A DNA stretch of 64,000 bases, taken from positions 45,666-109,665 of the forward strand of contig NZ_SDIF01000014.1 of assembly GCF_004122735.1 (NCBI RefSeq), read 5' to 3'. The stretch is from Streptomyces sioyaensis (lineage in GTDB: Bacteria > Actinomycetota > Actinomycetes > Streptomycetales > Streptomycetaceae). Below are positions 54,792-63,873 of this stretch, in pieces. Every line of letters starts with the position of its first letter. The stretch's first letter is position 1. The notes beneath the pieces are model-generated. The model was not told the DNA's origin and did no database searches. It was given only the letters and a program-made list of their open reading frames with translations. Both the position numbers and the translations under genes were made by a program.

Positions 54792-57700
54792 GTGCGAGGC
54801 CGGGGCGGATGGAGCGTCGGAAGAATCGGTAGGGGCGGGGAGAGCGGCGCGGGGACCCGGGCGCGGGTGGCGGGGACCACCGCGCTGGCGGCGGCCGTCA
54901 TCGGGGGTCTGCTCGGCGGGGTGCCCAGCGCCCAGGCGGCGCCCGCGGACCCCGCCATCGGCACCCCCGACCGGCCGGACCGCCCGGCCGGCGCGGGAGC
55001 GCCGCCGGCCGTCTGGCCGCGCCCGCAGTCCCTTCAGGAACTCGGCGACGCCGTACCGCTGGGCGAGGAGGCGGCGCTGGTGGCGGCGCCGGACACCGAC
55101 CCGTATGCGCTGGACGTGCTGCGCGGTCTGCTGCGCGACGCCGGGGTCCGTACGGTGAACACGCTTGCGCCCGGCGACCGGCTGCCCGCGGCCGGGCCGG
55201 TGTTCCGGGTCGGCGGCGAGCAGGCCGCGGACGCGCTGCGGGCGCTGCGGGCGCCGGCCCGCGGGGACCTGCCCTCCGGCGGCTACCGCCTGGCCGTGGG
55301 CCAGGTGGCGGGCCGGGACATGATCGCCATGGAGGGCGTCGGCCCGGACGGGCTCTTCCATGCCGCGCAGACGCTGCGGCAGCTGGTGACGGGTGGGACG
55401 GGCCGGCGGCAGCTGGCCTCGGTCGTCGTACGCGACTGGCCCGGCACGGCGGTGCGCGGCACCACCGAGGGGTTCTTCGGGCAGCCCTGGAGCCGGGCGC
55501 AGCGGCTCGCCCAGCTGGACTTCATGGGGCGCACCAAGCAGAACCGCTATCTGTACGCGCCCGGTGACGATCCGTACCGCCAGGCCCAGTGGCGCGAGCC
55601 CTACCCGGCCGCGCAGCGCGCCGACTTCCGGGCGCTGGCCGAGCGGGCCCGCGCCAACCACGTCACGCTGGGCTGGGCCCTCGCCCCCGGACAGGCGATG
55701 TGCTTCTCCTCCGAGGAGGATCTGCGGGCGCTGCGGCGCAAGGTGGACGCGATGTGGGCGCTGGGGGTGCGCTCCTTCCAGCTGCAGTTCCAGGACGTCA
55801 GCTACAGCGAATGGCACTGCGACGCGGACCGGGACGCCTTCGGCACCGGCCCGGAGGCCGCGGCGAAGGCGCAGGCCCGGGTCGCCAACGCGCTCGCCGA
55901 CCACCTGGCGCGGCGCCACCCCGGGTCCGCGCCGCTGACGCTGATGCCGACCGAGTACTACCAGGACGGCTCGACGCCGTACCGCGGTGCGCTGTCCGAT
56001 GCGCTCGACGACCGGGTGGCGGTGGCCTGGACCGGAGTGGGGGTGGTCCCGCGGACCATCACCGGCGGTGAACTGTCCGCCGCCCGCCAGGCGTTGGGCC
56101 ACCCTCTGGTCACCATGGACAACTACCCGGTCAACGACTACGCCCAGGACCGGATCTTCCTCGGGCCCTACCGCGGCCGCGAGCCGGCCGTCGCCACCGG
56201 CTCCACGGCGCTGCTGGCCAATGCCATGGAGCAGCCGCTCGCCTCGCGCATCCCGCTGTTCACGGCCGCCGACTACGCCTGGAACCCGCGCGACTACCGC
56301 CCGGCGGAGTCCTGGGCCGCGGCCGTCGACGATCTGGCCGGCGGCGATCCGCGGGCCCGGGAGGCGCTGCGCGCGCTGGCCGGCAACGACGCGTCCTCGC
56401 TGCTGGACCGGGCCGAGTCGGGGTACCTCCAGCAGCTGATCGACCGCTTCTGGAAGGCCCGCGAGGCGGCGACCAACCACGGCCGGCCCGGCCGGGACGC
56501 GGACCTCGCCGACGCCGCCAAGGCGCTGCGGGCCGCGTTCCACACCATGAGCACCGCGCCGCGGAACCTGCACTCCGATCTGGCCGCCGAGATCCGGCCG
56601 TGGGCCGAGCAGCTGGCCCGCTACGGCAGCGCCGGCGAACTCGCCGTGGACACGCTCATGGCGCAGGCCCGCGACGACGGCGACGCCGCCTGGTCGGCCC
56701 AGCGCGCGGTCCAGCGGCTGCGCACGGTGATCGGGCGCAGCCCGGCGACCGTCGGCAAGGGGGTCCTGGCACCGTTCCTCCAGCGGGCGATGTCCGAGGC
56801 CGACGCCTGGACCGGGGCCCGCCACGACGCCCCACGGCCGGACGAGGGCGCCGGGGCGACGTCCCTCACGGTCCCCTTCGAGCGGGCCCGCCGGCTGGCC
56901 GCGGTCACCGCGCTGACCGAACCGGGCCCGGGCGCGGGCGCCGTGTCGCTGGAGGCGCACGTCCCGGGCGAGGGCTGGCGCCGCCTCGACGCGCTCTCCC
57001 CCACGGGCTGGACCGAGTCGCGCACCCCCCGGCTGCGTGCCGACGCGGTCCGGCTGACCTGGTCGAAGGGCGCGGACGCGCCGTCCGTGCACGCGCTCAC
57101 CCCGTGGTTCGACGACACCCCGCCGGCCGGCCTCGAACTGTCCCGCAAGGAGCTGGACGCACCGCCCGGCGGCAGTGCGACGGTGGACGCCCGGATCTTC
57201 TCCCGCCGCCCCGGCGACGTCCGCGAGAAGCTGACCGTGAAGGCACCGAAGGGCTTCACGGTGCATGCGCCGCAGGAGGTCACCGCACCGCGTGGCGGCA
57301 CGGCCACGGTCCGTATCGCCGTCGACGTGCCCGAGGGCACCCGCTCCGGGACGTACGAGATCCCGGTGGACTTCCGGGGCGAGGAGCAGACGCTGACCGT
57401 GCGGGTGTATCCGCGCACCGGCGGCAAGGACCTGGCGCGCGGCACGGTCGCCACCTCCTCCGGGGACGAGACGCCCGACTTCCCGGCCTCGGCGGCCACC
57501 GACGGCAACCCGAGGACGCGCTGGTCCTCGCCCGCCGAGGACGGTGCCTGGCTCCAGTTCGCCCTGGCCCATCCGACCCGGCTGGGCCGGCTCGTCCTGA
57601 CCTGGCAGGACGCCTACGCCGCCCAATACCGCGTCCAGGTCTCGCCGGACGGCCGCAGCTGGCGCACGGCGGCCACGGTCCGCGACGGCAAGGGCGGCCG

Positions 57701-57824
57701 GGAGTCGGTCCGGATGGACGCCAAGGACGCGCGGTTCGTCCGCATCCAGGGCGACAAGCGGGCCACCCGCTTCGGCTACTCGCTGTGGTCGGTGGAGGCC
57801 TACGCGGTCGAGCCGCAGCACTGA
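54792..57824 (+). CDS. Secreted GH84 beta-N-acetylglucosaminidase with NEW3-like and F5/8C domains
   Basis: A 1010-residue secreted glycosidase. A long signal region (TTALAAAVIGGLLGGVPSA) is followed by an N-terminal GH20b/84-type alpha-beta domain. The GH84 barrel starts at about residue 220 with RGTTEGFFGQPWS. The expected catalytic Asp-Asp pair reads QFQDVSYSEWH, that is Gln-Asp. A NEW3-like beta domain (about 770-865) and a C-terminal F5/8-type C sugar-binding domain (about 870-1008) follow. It probably cleaves N-acetylglucosamine residues from glycans or peptidoglycan. GTG start with GAGGAG upstream. Confidence 0.93.
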   Translation: MRGRGGWSVGRIGRGGESGAGTRARVAGTTALAAAVIGGLLGGVPSAQAAPADPAIGTPDRPDRPAGAGAPPAVWPRPQSLQELGDAVPLGEEAALVAAPDTDPYALDVLRGLLRDAGVRTVNTLAPGDRLPAAGPVFRVGGEQAADALRALRAPARGDLPSGGYRLAVGQVAGRDMIAMEGVGPDGLFHAAQTLRQLVTGGTGRRQLASVVVRDWPGTAVRGTTEGFFGQPWSRAQRLAQLDFMGRTKQNRYLYAPGDDPYRQAQWREPYPAAQRADFRALAERARANHVTLGWALAPGQAMCFSSEEDLRALRRKVDAMWALGVRSFQLQFQDVSYSEWHCDADRDAFGTGPEAAAKAQARVANALADHLARRHPGSAPLTLMPTEYYQDGSTPYRGALSDALDDRVAVAWTGVGVVPRTITGGELSAARQALGHPLVTMDNYPVNDYAQDRIFLGPYRGREPAVATGSTALLANAMEQPLASRIPLFTAADYAWNPRDYRPAESWAAAVDDLAGGDPRAREALRALAGNDASSLLDRAESGYLQQLIDRFWKAREAATNHGRPGRDADLADAAKALRAAFHTMSTAPRNLHSDLAAEIRPWAEQLARYGSAGELAVDTLMAQARDDGDAAWSAQRAVQRLRTVIGRSPATVGKGVLAPFLQRAMSEADAWTGARHDAPRPDEGAGATSLTVPFERARRLAAVTALTEPGPGAGAVSLEAHVPGEGWRRLDALSPTGWTESRTPRLRADAVRLTWSKGADAPSVHALTPWFDDTPPAGLELSRKELDAPPGGSATVDARIFSRRPGDVREKLTVKAPKGFTVHAPQEVTAPRGGTATVRIAVDVPEGTRSGTYEIPVDFRGEEQTLTVRVYPRTGGKDLARGTVATSSGDETPDFPASAATDGNPRTRWSSPAEDGAWLQFALAHPTRLGRLVLTWQDAYAAQYRVQVSPDGRSWRTAATVRDGKGGRESVRMDAKDARFVRIQGDKRATRFGYSLWSVEAYAVEPQH

Positions 57825-57854
57825 GCCGGCCGCCGCGGGGACCGCTGCCGGTCA

Positions 57855-57909
57855 TGCCGCCGGGCCCCTGCCGCCGCGGTGTGACCGTGGCGGCAGGGGC
57901 CCGGCGGCA
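57855..57909. terminator. Terminator between the GH84 and HNH genes
   Basis: A 21-bp perfect stem (57855-57875 with 57889-57909), extended by four inner pairs after a mismatch, lies between convergent genes. A second 9-bp hairpin (57916-57937) follows and may serve the HNH gene. Confidence 0.88.
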
Positions 57910-57967
57910 CCCGCCCCGGACGGAGCGTTCCGTCCGGCAGCACCGCCCCGGACGGAAAAACCCGGAC

Positions 57968-58504
57968 CTACGCCGATACGGCGTCGATCCGGGCCAGGGC
58001 GTCATCCGCGCCGTACGGCTGCAAATACGGCAGCCAGCGCGGGTCGCGATGGCCCGTACCGATGATCCGCCACGCCAGTCCTGACGGCGGGGCGGGCTGG
58101 TGCCGCAGCCGCCAGCCGATCTCGGCGACATGGCGGTCGGCCTTGACGTGATTGCAGCGCCGGCAGGCGGCGACGACGTTCTCCCAGGTGTGCTGACCTC
58201 CGCGGCTGCGCGGGATGACGTGGTCGACGCTGGTTGCGACGCCACCGCAGTACATACAGCGCCCGCCGTCACGGGCGAACAGCGCCCGGCGGGTCAGGGG
58301 GACGGGGCCGCGAAAGGGCACCCGCACAAACCGCTTCAAGCGGACCACACTCGGAGCGGGGATGACATGGGTCGCGCTGTGCATCAGGGCGCCGGATTCC
58401 TCGAGACTCACAGCCTTCTCATTGAGCACGAGGATGAGCGCGCGGCGGAGCGGTACGACGCCGAGCGGCTCGTACGACGCATTGAGGACCAGGACATGCG
58501 GCAC
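57968..58504 (-). CDS. HNH endonuclease
   Basis: A 178-residue protein with a C-terminal HNH domain: CMYCGG, then TSVDHVIPRSRGG, then NVVAACRRCNHVKADR, giving two CxxC zinc pairs around the DH, N and H active-site residues. The N-terminal half (PHVLVLNASYEPLGVVPLRRALIL) is the actinobacterial domain that usually accompanies it. Such stand-alone HNH proteins are conserved in actinomycetes without a defined role. The GTG at 58504 has a perfect AAGGAGG site five bases upstream. Confidence 0.94.
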   Translation of the reverse strand: MPHVLVLNASYEPLGVVPLRRALILVLNEKAVSLEESGALMHSATHVIPAPSVVRLKRFVRVPFRGPVPLTRRALFARDGGRCMYCGGVATSVDHVIPRSRGGQHTWENVVAACRRCNHVKADRHVAEIGWRLRHQPAPPSGLAWRIIGTGHRDPRWLPYLQPYGADDALARIDAVSA

Positions 58505-58792
58505 GGGTGCCTCCTTGTACGCCGGCGGCGCGTGGCTCGCGCCGGGACGATCTCCCCACAGTGTCCCCCGGTGCCTGGTGGGAGCGCCACCATGACCGAG
58601 TAACGGGTCGGAGGTGTTTTCCACCACACCCCGGCACGCCCCGCTCGATCAGGCGCAATCCGGCCCCGGCGGATTGTGGCGTGTCGAACAAGGGCGCGGA
58701 CCGCCCTCCTTGCCCCGTTAGTGTGGTTGGTCTGCCCGGTTCCCCGGGGACCCCGCGGTCCGGGCCTGCTGTCCCACACGGAAGGTTCGACT

Positions 58793-59881
58793 GTGTTCTG
58801 GTCCGCTTCGCCGGTCACCGGCGCACCCCCGCGCGCCGCCACACCGGGCTCAACCGGCCCGACCTCGCTGGACGAGGCCACGCAGAAGGCCACCAACGCC
58901 GCCGGCTGGGTCGAGGAGAACTGGGGGACGTGGCTCACGTCCGGCCTGAAGATCCTGCTGATCATCGTGATCGCGGTGGTGCTGCGGCATGTGATCCGGC
59001 GCACGATCACCAAGCTCATCGAGCGGATGAACCGCACCGCGGCCGCCGCCCAGGGCACCGCGCTGGGCGGACTGCTGGTCAACGCCGAGCGCCGCCGGCA
59101 ACGCTCCGAGGCCATCGGCTCGGTGCTGCGCAGCGTCGCCTCCTTTGTGATCATGGGCACCGCCGCGCTGACAGTGCTGTCCGTCCTGGAGATCAACCTG
59201 GCGCCGCTGCTGGCGAGCGCCGGAGTGGCCGGTGTCGCCATCGGCTTCGGCGCCCGCAACCTCGTCACCGACTTTCTCTCCGGTGTCTTCATGATCCTGG
59301 AGGACCAGTACGGCGTCGGCGACGAGATCGACGCGGGAGTGGCCAACGGCACGGTCATCGAGGTCGGCCTGCGCGTCACCAAGTTGCGCGGTCCCAACGG
59401 CGCGATCTGGTACATACGCAATGGCGAGGTCAAGCGGATCGGCAACCTCAGCCAGGGCTGGTCCACGGCCGCCGTCGATGTGGTGATCGCCGCCGACCAG
59501 GACCTGGAGCGGGCCCGCGACACCATCACCGGCGCCGGCGAGGAGATGTCCAAGGCCGAGCCCTGGAACGAGCAGTTGTGGGAACCGGTGGAGGTCCTCG
59601 GCCTGAGCGAGGTGCACCTGGACACGGTCACCATCAGCGTGTCGGCCCGGACCATGCCGGGCAAGGCCGCCGGAGTGGAGCGCGAACTGCGCTGGCGCAT
59701 CAAGCGCGCCCTGGACGCCGCGGGCGTCCACCTCGCCCCGCGCCCGCTGCCCGAGGAGGAGACCCCGGAGACCGCGGACCCCACCGCCGGCGTCGCCGCC
59801 CCCTCGGTGCTCAACAACCCGACGTCCCCACAGTCCCTGGCGACGGAACCGCTCGCGGCGCCCCCGAAGACGGGGAAGTAG
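58793..59881 (+). CDS. mscS: Small-conductance mechanosensitive channel (MscS family)
   Basis: A 362-residue channel that opens under membrane tension to release solutes. About four membrane helices span residues ~42-160. The pore-lining helix is in LASAGVAGVAIGFGARNLVTDFLSG, followed by the beta domain with VFMILEDQYGVGDEI and a C-terminal alpha/beta domain. The last ~45 residues are Pro/Ala-rich. The GTG has GGAAGG seven bases upstream. A hairpin follows the stop. Confidence 0.94.
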   Translation: MFWSASPVTGAPPRAATPGSTGPTSLDEATQKATNAAGWVEENWGTWLTSGLKILLIIVIAVVLRHVIRRTITKLIERMNRTAAAAQGTALGGLLVNAERRRQRSEAIGSVLRSVASFVIMGTAALTVLSVLEINLAPLLASAGVAGVAIGFGARNLVTDFLSGVFMILEDQYGVGDEIDAGVANGTVIEVGLRVTKLRGPNGAIWYIRNGEVKRIGNLSQGWSTAAVDVVIAADQDLERARDTITGAGEEMSKAEPWNEQLWEPVEVLGLSEVHLDTVTISVSARTMPGKAAGVERELRWRIKRALDAAGVHLAPRPLPEEETPETADPTAGVAAPSVLNNPTSPQSLATEPLAAPPKTGK

Positions 59882-59910
59882 CCCGCCCGGGGCCGCAGTC
59901 GCGGACCGCG

Positions 59911-59946
59911 AAGGGGTGTACCGGTGACCGCCGGTGCGCCCCTTTT
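59911..59946 (+). terminator. Terminator after mscS
   Basis: AAGGGG (59911-59916) and ACCGG pair with CCGGT and CCCCTT (59939-59944) in a two-part stem with a 3-base internal loop on each side, followed by TT. Confidence 0.6.
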
Positions 59947-60047
59947 CGCTGTCTCGCGCGGGGCGGCACCCGGGGACGGCAGCGCACCGCGCCCGCCCCA
60001 TTGACGCCCTTCCGGCCCCCGCCTACGTTCCTGGGGGGCGATGGGAA

Positions 60048-60087
60048 GGTTTCTTAACAGACTGGTTTCTTCCCAGGCTGGTTTCTT
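60048..60087 (+). promoter_or_regulatory. Three phased GGTTTCTT repeats upstream of the ROK regulator
   Basis: GGTTTCTT occurs at 60048, 60064 and 60080, an exact 16-base period; copies 2 and 3 are both preceded by CT. The first copy is also part of GGGAAGGTTTCTT (60043-60055), a near-palindrome similar to the CsnR operator as I recall it. It lies 68-107 bases before the start codon, so autoregulation is plausible. Confidence 0.5.
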
Positions 60088-60154
60088 CACGGACTTCTCG
60101 GCGGAGACGCGGCGGCCGGGCCTCTCGGGCACCGGTGAGCGGGGGGGGACGGTC

Positions 60155-61393
60155 ATGGCAGGTGGGCAGCAGACACGGGGAACTCCCGGGACGCCGCGGG
60201 TGCTTCGGGCCATGAACGACCGGGCCGCGCTCGAACTGCTGGTGTCGCAGGGCCCGTTGACCCGTACCCGGATCGGGCAGCTGACCGGGCTGTCCAAGCC
60301 CACCGCCTCGCAGCTGCTGGCGCGGCTGGCGGCCGCGGGGCTGGTGCGGACGAGCGGGAGCGTGACCGGGCGGCCGGGGCCCAGTGCGCAGTTGTACGAG
60401 ATCAACCCGGCGGCGGCGCGGGTCGCCGCGCTGGCCGTCGACGGGCGGGGGGTCACCGCCGTGGTCGCCGACATCACCGGGCGGCTGCTCGGCGAGGAAC
60501 GGGTCGGCACGGAGGCGGTCGGCTCGGAGACGGTCGGCTCGGCGGCGGTGGGCAAGGAGGCCGTGGGCACGGGGGCGCCGCAGCGTATGGCGCGGCTGGC
60601 CGCACGGGCGGTCGACGGGGCGCTGGCCAAGGCGGGGGTGGGGCGGGACCGGGTGCACGGTGCGGTGATCGGCACACCCGGCGCACTGGACCCGCGGACC
60701 GGGCGGCTGCGTTATGCGCCGCACCTGCCGGGCCTGCCGTCGGGCGGGCTGAAGGAAGAGCTGGCCGAAGCCCTGGGGATGCCACTCACCCTGGAGAACG
60801 ATGTGAATCTGGCGGCGGTCGCCGAGCAGTACGACGGGGCCGCACGGGGCGTCGACGACTTCGTGCTCGTGTGGGTCGACGAGGGGATCGGCGCCGCGCT
60901 CGTACTGGGCGGGCGGCTGCTGCGCGGGGCCACCGGCGGCGCCGGCGAGATCGGCTATCTGCCGCTGCCCGGCGCCCCGTTGTCCCGGGGCGGCGACCGC
61001 AGCGCCGCCCGGGCCGACGCCGGCGGCGGCTTCCAGCGGCTGGTCGGCGCGCCGAGCGTGTGCGCGCTGGGCCGGGAGTTGGGAGGCCCCGAGGTGCGTA
61101 CGGTCGCCGGGGCACTGGCCCACGACGTGGTACGCGCCGAGGTCGCGCGGCGGCTGGCGACCGGGCTCGCGGCGGTGGTCGCGGTCGTCGATCCGGGGCT
61201 GGTGGTGCTCTCCGGCGCGGTGCCGCAGGCCGGCGGGGAGGCGCTGCGCGCCCTGGTCGAGGCGGAGTTCACCGGCCTTGCGCTGCCCCGCCCCGCCCTG
61301 CGGCTCAGCCGGGTCGACGGCAATCCGATCCTCCTCGGCGCACTGCGGACGGCACTGGCACAGGCGCGGGAGGCGGTGTTCCACACCGGCTGA
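60155..61393 (+). CDS. ROK-family transcriptional regulator (CsnR-like)
   Basis: A 412-residue repressor of the ROK family. The N-terminal winged helix reads LLVSQGPLTRTRIGQLTGLSKPTASQLLARL (residues ~25-55 in two parts). The ROK sugar-binding domain follows, with IGTPGALDPRTG, LENDVNLAAVAEQ and GAGEIGYLPLPG. By position in front of GH4 and kinase genes, it corresponds to CsnR of S. coelicolor, which represses genes for chitosan oligosaccharide use. The ATG at 60155 is chosen; a G-rich stretch (GAGCGGGGG) precedes it. The frame is open upstream to 60041. Confidence 0.9.
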   Translation: MAGGQQTRGTPGTPRVLRAMNDRAALELLVSQGPLTRTRIGQLTGLSKPTASQLLARLAAAGLVRTSGSVTGRPGPSAQLYEINPAAARVAALAVDGRGVTAVVADITGRLLGEERVGTEAVGSETVGSAAVGKEAVGTGAPQRMARLAARAVDGALAKAGVGRDRVHGAVIGTPGALDPRTGRLRYAPHLPGLPSGGLKEELAEALGMPLTLENDVNLAAVAEQYDGAARGVDDFVLVWVDEGIGAALVLGGRLLRGATGGAGEIGYLPLPGAPLSRGGDRSAARADAGGGFQRLVGAPSVCALGRELGGPEVRTVAGALAHDVVRAEVARRLATGLAAVVAVVDPGLVVLSGAVPQAGGEALRALVEAEFTGLALPRPALRLSRVDGNPILLGALRTALAQAREAVFHTG

Positions 61394-61471
61394 GCACTCC
61401 GCGGCACACGGCGCCCCGGCCCGCACCGCCCGCGTCCCCTGGCACCACCGGCACCGCTTGCCACGCCCCCT

Positions 61472-61531
61472 GTCTTCTTCGCACAGAAGGCCTTCGTCGA
61501 AGGCGTCACGCTCACCGGAGTGAAGGGCTGA
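61472..61531 (+). pseudogene. C-terminal relic of a MalG-type ABC permease
   Basis: Between the ROK gene and GH4 an in-frame stretch reads VFFAQKAFVEGVTLTGVKG followed by a TGA, six bases before the GH4 ATG. This is the conserved C-terminus of MalG-type sugar permeases (E. coli MalG ends AQRWLVNGLTAGGVKG; nine of the last sixteen residues are identical). Upstream codons are not permease-like. The rest of the transporter, expected as three genes here in a csn operon, is missing. Confidence 0.75.
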
Positions 61532-61537
61532 TCCTCT

Positions 61538-62857
61538 ATGCCGTCTCCCCAGGGACGCACCCCGCGCCGCCGCCGCAAGCTCGCCGTGGTCGGTGGCGGC
61601 TCGACCTACACCCCCGAACTCATCGACGGCTTCGCGCGGTTGCGTGACGTCCTGCCGCTGGAGGAGCTCGTCCTCGTCGACCCGGACGCCGGCCGGCTGG
61701 AGGTGGTGGGCGGCCTGGCCCGGCGGATCTTCGCCCGGCAGGGACACCCGGGACGGATCTCCTGGACCGGTGACCTGTACGCCGGTGTGGACGGCGCGGA
61801 CGCCGTGCTGCTGCAACTGCGGGTCGGCGGTCAGGCCGCCCGCCTCCAGGACGAGACCTGGCCGCTGGAGTGCGGCTGCGTCGGCCAGGAGACCACCGGC
61901 GCCGGCGGTCTCGCCAAGGCACTGCGCACGGTGCCCGTCGTACTCGACATCGCCGAGCGGGTGCGCCGCCGCAACCCCGGCGCCTGGATCGTCGACTTCA
62001 CCAACCCCGTCGGCATCGTCACCAGGGCGCTGCTCGCCCAGGGCCACCGCGCCGTCGGGCTGTGCAATGTCGCCATCGGCCTGCAGCGCGTCCTCGCCGG
62101 GCTGCTGGACGTGTCCCCCGAGCAGGTGGAGCTGGAGCACATCGGCCTCAACCACCTCACCTGGGAGCGCGCGGTGCGCGTCGCGGGTGCGGACGTCCTG
62201 CCCCGGCTGCTGGCGGAACACGGCGACACCCTCGCCGGGACACTGCACCTGCCCCGCCCTCTCCTCGACCATCTCGGCGTCCTCCCCTCCTCCTACCTTC
62301 GCTACTACTACCGGCACGACGCCGTCGTACGGGAGTTGCGCACCCAGCCGTCCCGCGCGGCCGAGGTCGCCGCCCTCGAACAGCAACTGCTCGGCATGTA
62401 CGGCGACCCGGCTCTCGACGAGAAGCCGGACCTCCTCTCCCGGCGCGGCGGCGCCTACTACTCCGAAGCCGCGGTCGCGCTGACCTCGTCGCTGCTGGGC
62501 GGCCCCAGGGGCGTCCAGGTCGTCAACATCCACAACGCCGGCACCCTGCCGTTCCTGCCCGACGACGCGGTGATCGAGGCCCCCGCGACCGTGGATCCGA
62601 CGGGCGCCGCGCCACTGCCCGTACGCCCCCTGGAACCGCAGTACGCCGGGCTGGTCGCTCATGTCACCGCCTACGAACACCTCGCCCTGGAGGCGGCCCT
62701 GCTGGGCAGGGACGGCCGGAACGCCGACCGGGCCGCCGGGCGCAAGGCCGTGTTCGCCGCCCTCCTCGCCCACCCCCTCATCGGCCAGAGCGACCACGCG
62801 GACCGGCTCGCCGACGAGCTGATCGCGCACAACCGGGACCACCTCCCATGGGCCTGA
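61538..62857 (+). CDS. GH4-family 6-phospho-beta-glycosidase (CsnH-like)
   Basis: A 439-residue NAD- and metal-dependent glycosidase of family GH4. The N-terminal Rossmann loop reads LAVVGGGSTYTPELIDGF; DAVLLQLRVGG, ECGCVGQETTGAGG (metal-binding Cys/Glu region), FTNPVG and GLNHLTWE are family signatures. It hydrolyses phosphorylated disaccharides; in the csn context probably glucosamine or N-acetylglucosamine oligosaccharides. Its ribosome site (GAAGGG) lies inside the permease relic, a sign of ancestral coupling. Overlaps the kinase gene by 10 bases. Confidence 0.93.
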   Translation: MPSPQGRTPRRRRKLAVVGGGSTYTPELIDGFARLRDVLPLEELVLVDPDAGRLEVVGGLARRIFARQGHPGRISWTGDLYAGVDGADAVLLQLRVGGQAARLQDETWPLECGCVGQETTGAGGLAKALRTVPVVLDIAERVRRRNPGAWIVDFTNPVGIVTRALLAQGHRAVGLCNVAIGLQRVLAGLLDVSPEQVELEHIGLNHLTWERAVRVAGADVLPRLLAEHGDTLAGTLHLPRPLLDHLGVLPSSYLRYYYRHDAVVRELRTQPSRAAEVAALEQQLLGMYGDPALDEKPDLLSRRGGAYYSEAAVALTSSLLGGPRGVQVVNIHNAGTLPFLPDDAVIEAPATVDPTGAAPLPVRPLEPQYAGLVAHVTAYEHLALEAALLGRDGRNADRAAGRKAVFAALLAHPLIGQSDHADRLADELIAHNRDHLPWA

Positions 62858-63873
62858 CCGGCACGGCGCTCGCCGTCGACGCGGGCAACACCAAGACCGA
62901 GGTGGCGCTGGTGGCCACGGACGGCAGCCTGCTCGGCGCGGCCCGCGGCGGCGGCTTCCAGCCACCGCGGGTGGGCGCCGGGCGGGCGGTCGACGTGCTG
63001 GCACCCCTGGTGGCCTCGGTCACGGAACAGGCGGGGCGCACGGGCCCCGCCGGGCATCTCTCCGCCTTTCTCGCCAACGCCGATCTCCCTTCCGAAGAGG
63101 CGGACCTGACCGCCGAACTCGCCGGCCGTGGCTGGGCCCACACGGTCTCCGTCCGCAACGACACCTTCGCCCTGCTGCGGGCCGGGCTGCCGGACGACGG
63201 TGAGCCGCTCGGCGTCGCCGTGGTGTGCGGAGCCGGCATCAACTGCGCCGGCCTCGGGCACGGCGGGGCCACCGCCCGCTTCCCCGCCGTCGGCCGGATC
63301 TCCGGTGACTGGGGCGGCGGTTCGCACCTCGCGGAGGAGGCGCTGTGGTCCGCCGCCCGTGCCGAGGACGGCCGCGGCGCACCGACCGAGCTGGTCCGCG
63401 CCCTGCCCGCGCACTTCGGGCTGGCGACCATGCCGGAGCTGATCGAGGCGTTCCACCTCCGCGCCCTCCCCGACCACCGCCGCCACGAACTGGTCCCGGT
63501 GCTCTTCGCCGTCGCGGCCTGCGGGGACGCCGTGGCCCGCACCCTCGTGGCCCGCCAGGCCGAGGAGGTCGCCCTGATGGCCACGGTCGCTCTCCACCGC
63601 CTCGGCCTGCTCGACGAGCCCGCTCCCGTGATCCTCGGCGGCGGCGTCCTCGCCGCCCGCCACCCGCTCCTCGACGACCGGATCACCCAACTCCTTTCCG
63701 AACGCGCCCCGAAGGCCGTCCCACGGGTGGTCACCGCCCCACCGGTCCTGGGCGCCGCCCTCGACACCCTGGACCGGGCGGGCGCGACGACGGAGGCCTA
63801 TGAACGGTTGAGAGGGGCTTGGGGGCAAGGGCCGGAGGGGGCAGGAGGCAGGAGGGCGGCCAACGCCCCCTAG
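62848..63873 (+). CDS. BadF/BadG-type sugar kinase (CsnK-like, N-acetylglucosamine kinase family)
   Basis: A 341-residue ASKHA-fold kinase. ALAVDAGNTKTEVALV is the phosphate-1 loop, VVCGAGINCAG the phosphate-2 loop, and ISGDWGGGSHLAEEAL the family's third signature. It should phosphorylate glucosamine or N-acetylglucosamine. Its ATG overlaps the GH4 stop by 10 bases, so the two are translationally coupled. The last ~20 residues are Gly/Ala-rich. Together with the ROK regulator it forms a shortened csn-like cluster. Confidence 0.92.
   Translation: MGLTGTALAVDAGNTKTEVALVATDGSLLGAARGGGFQPPRVGAGRAVDVLAPLVASVTEQAGRTGPAGHLSAFLANADLPSEEADLTAELAGRGWAHTVSVRNDTFALLRAGLPDDGEPLGVAVVCGAGINCAGLGHGGATARFPAVGRISGDWGGGSHLAEEALWSAARAEDGRGAPTELVRALPAHFGLATMPELIEAFHLRALPDHRRHELVPVLFAVAACGDAVARTLVARQAEEVALMATVALHRLGLLDEPAPVILGGGVLAARHPLLDDRITQLLSERAPKAVPRVVTAPPVLGAALDTLDRAGATTEAYERLRGAWGQGPEGAGGRRAANAP

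Noticed and set aside
54396..57821. Long minus-strand frame opposite the GH84 gene
   Set aside because: Arg/Gly/Val/Ala filler opposite a gene with clear domains.
60023..63004. Long minus-strand frame opposite the ROK and GH4 genes
   Set aside because: Shadow of two recognisable plus-strand genes.
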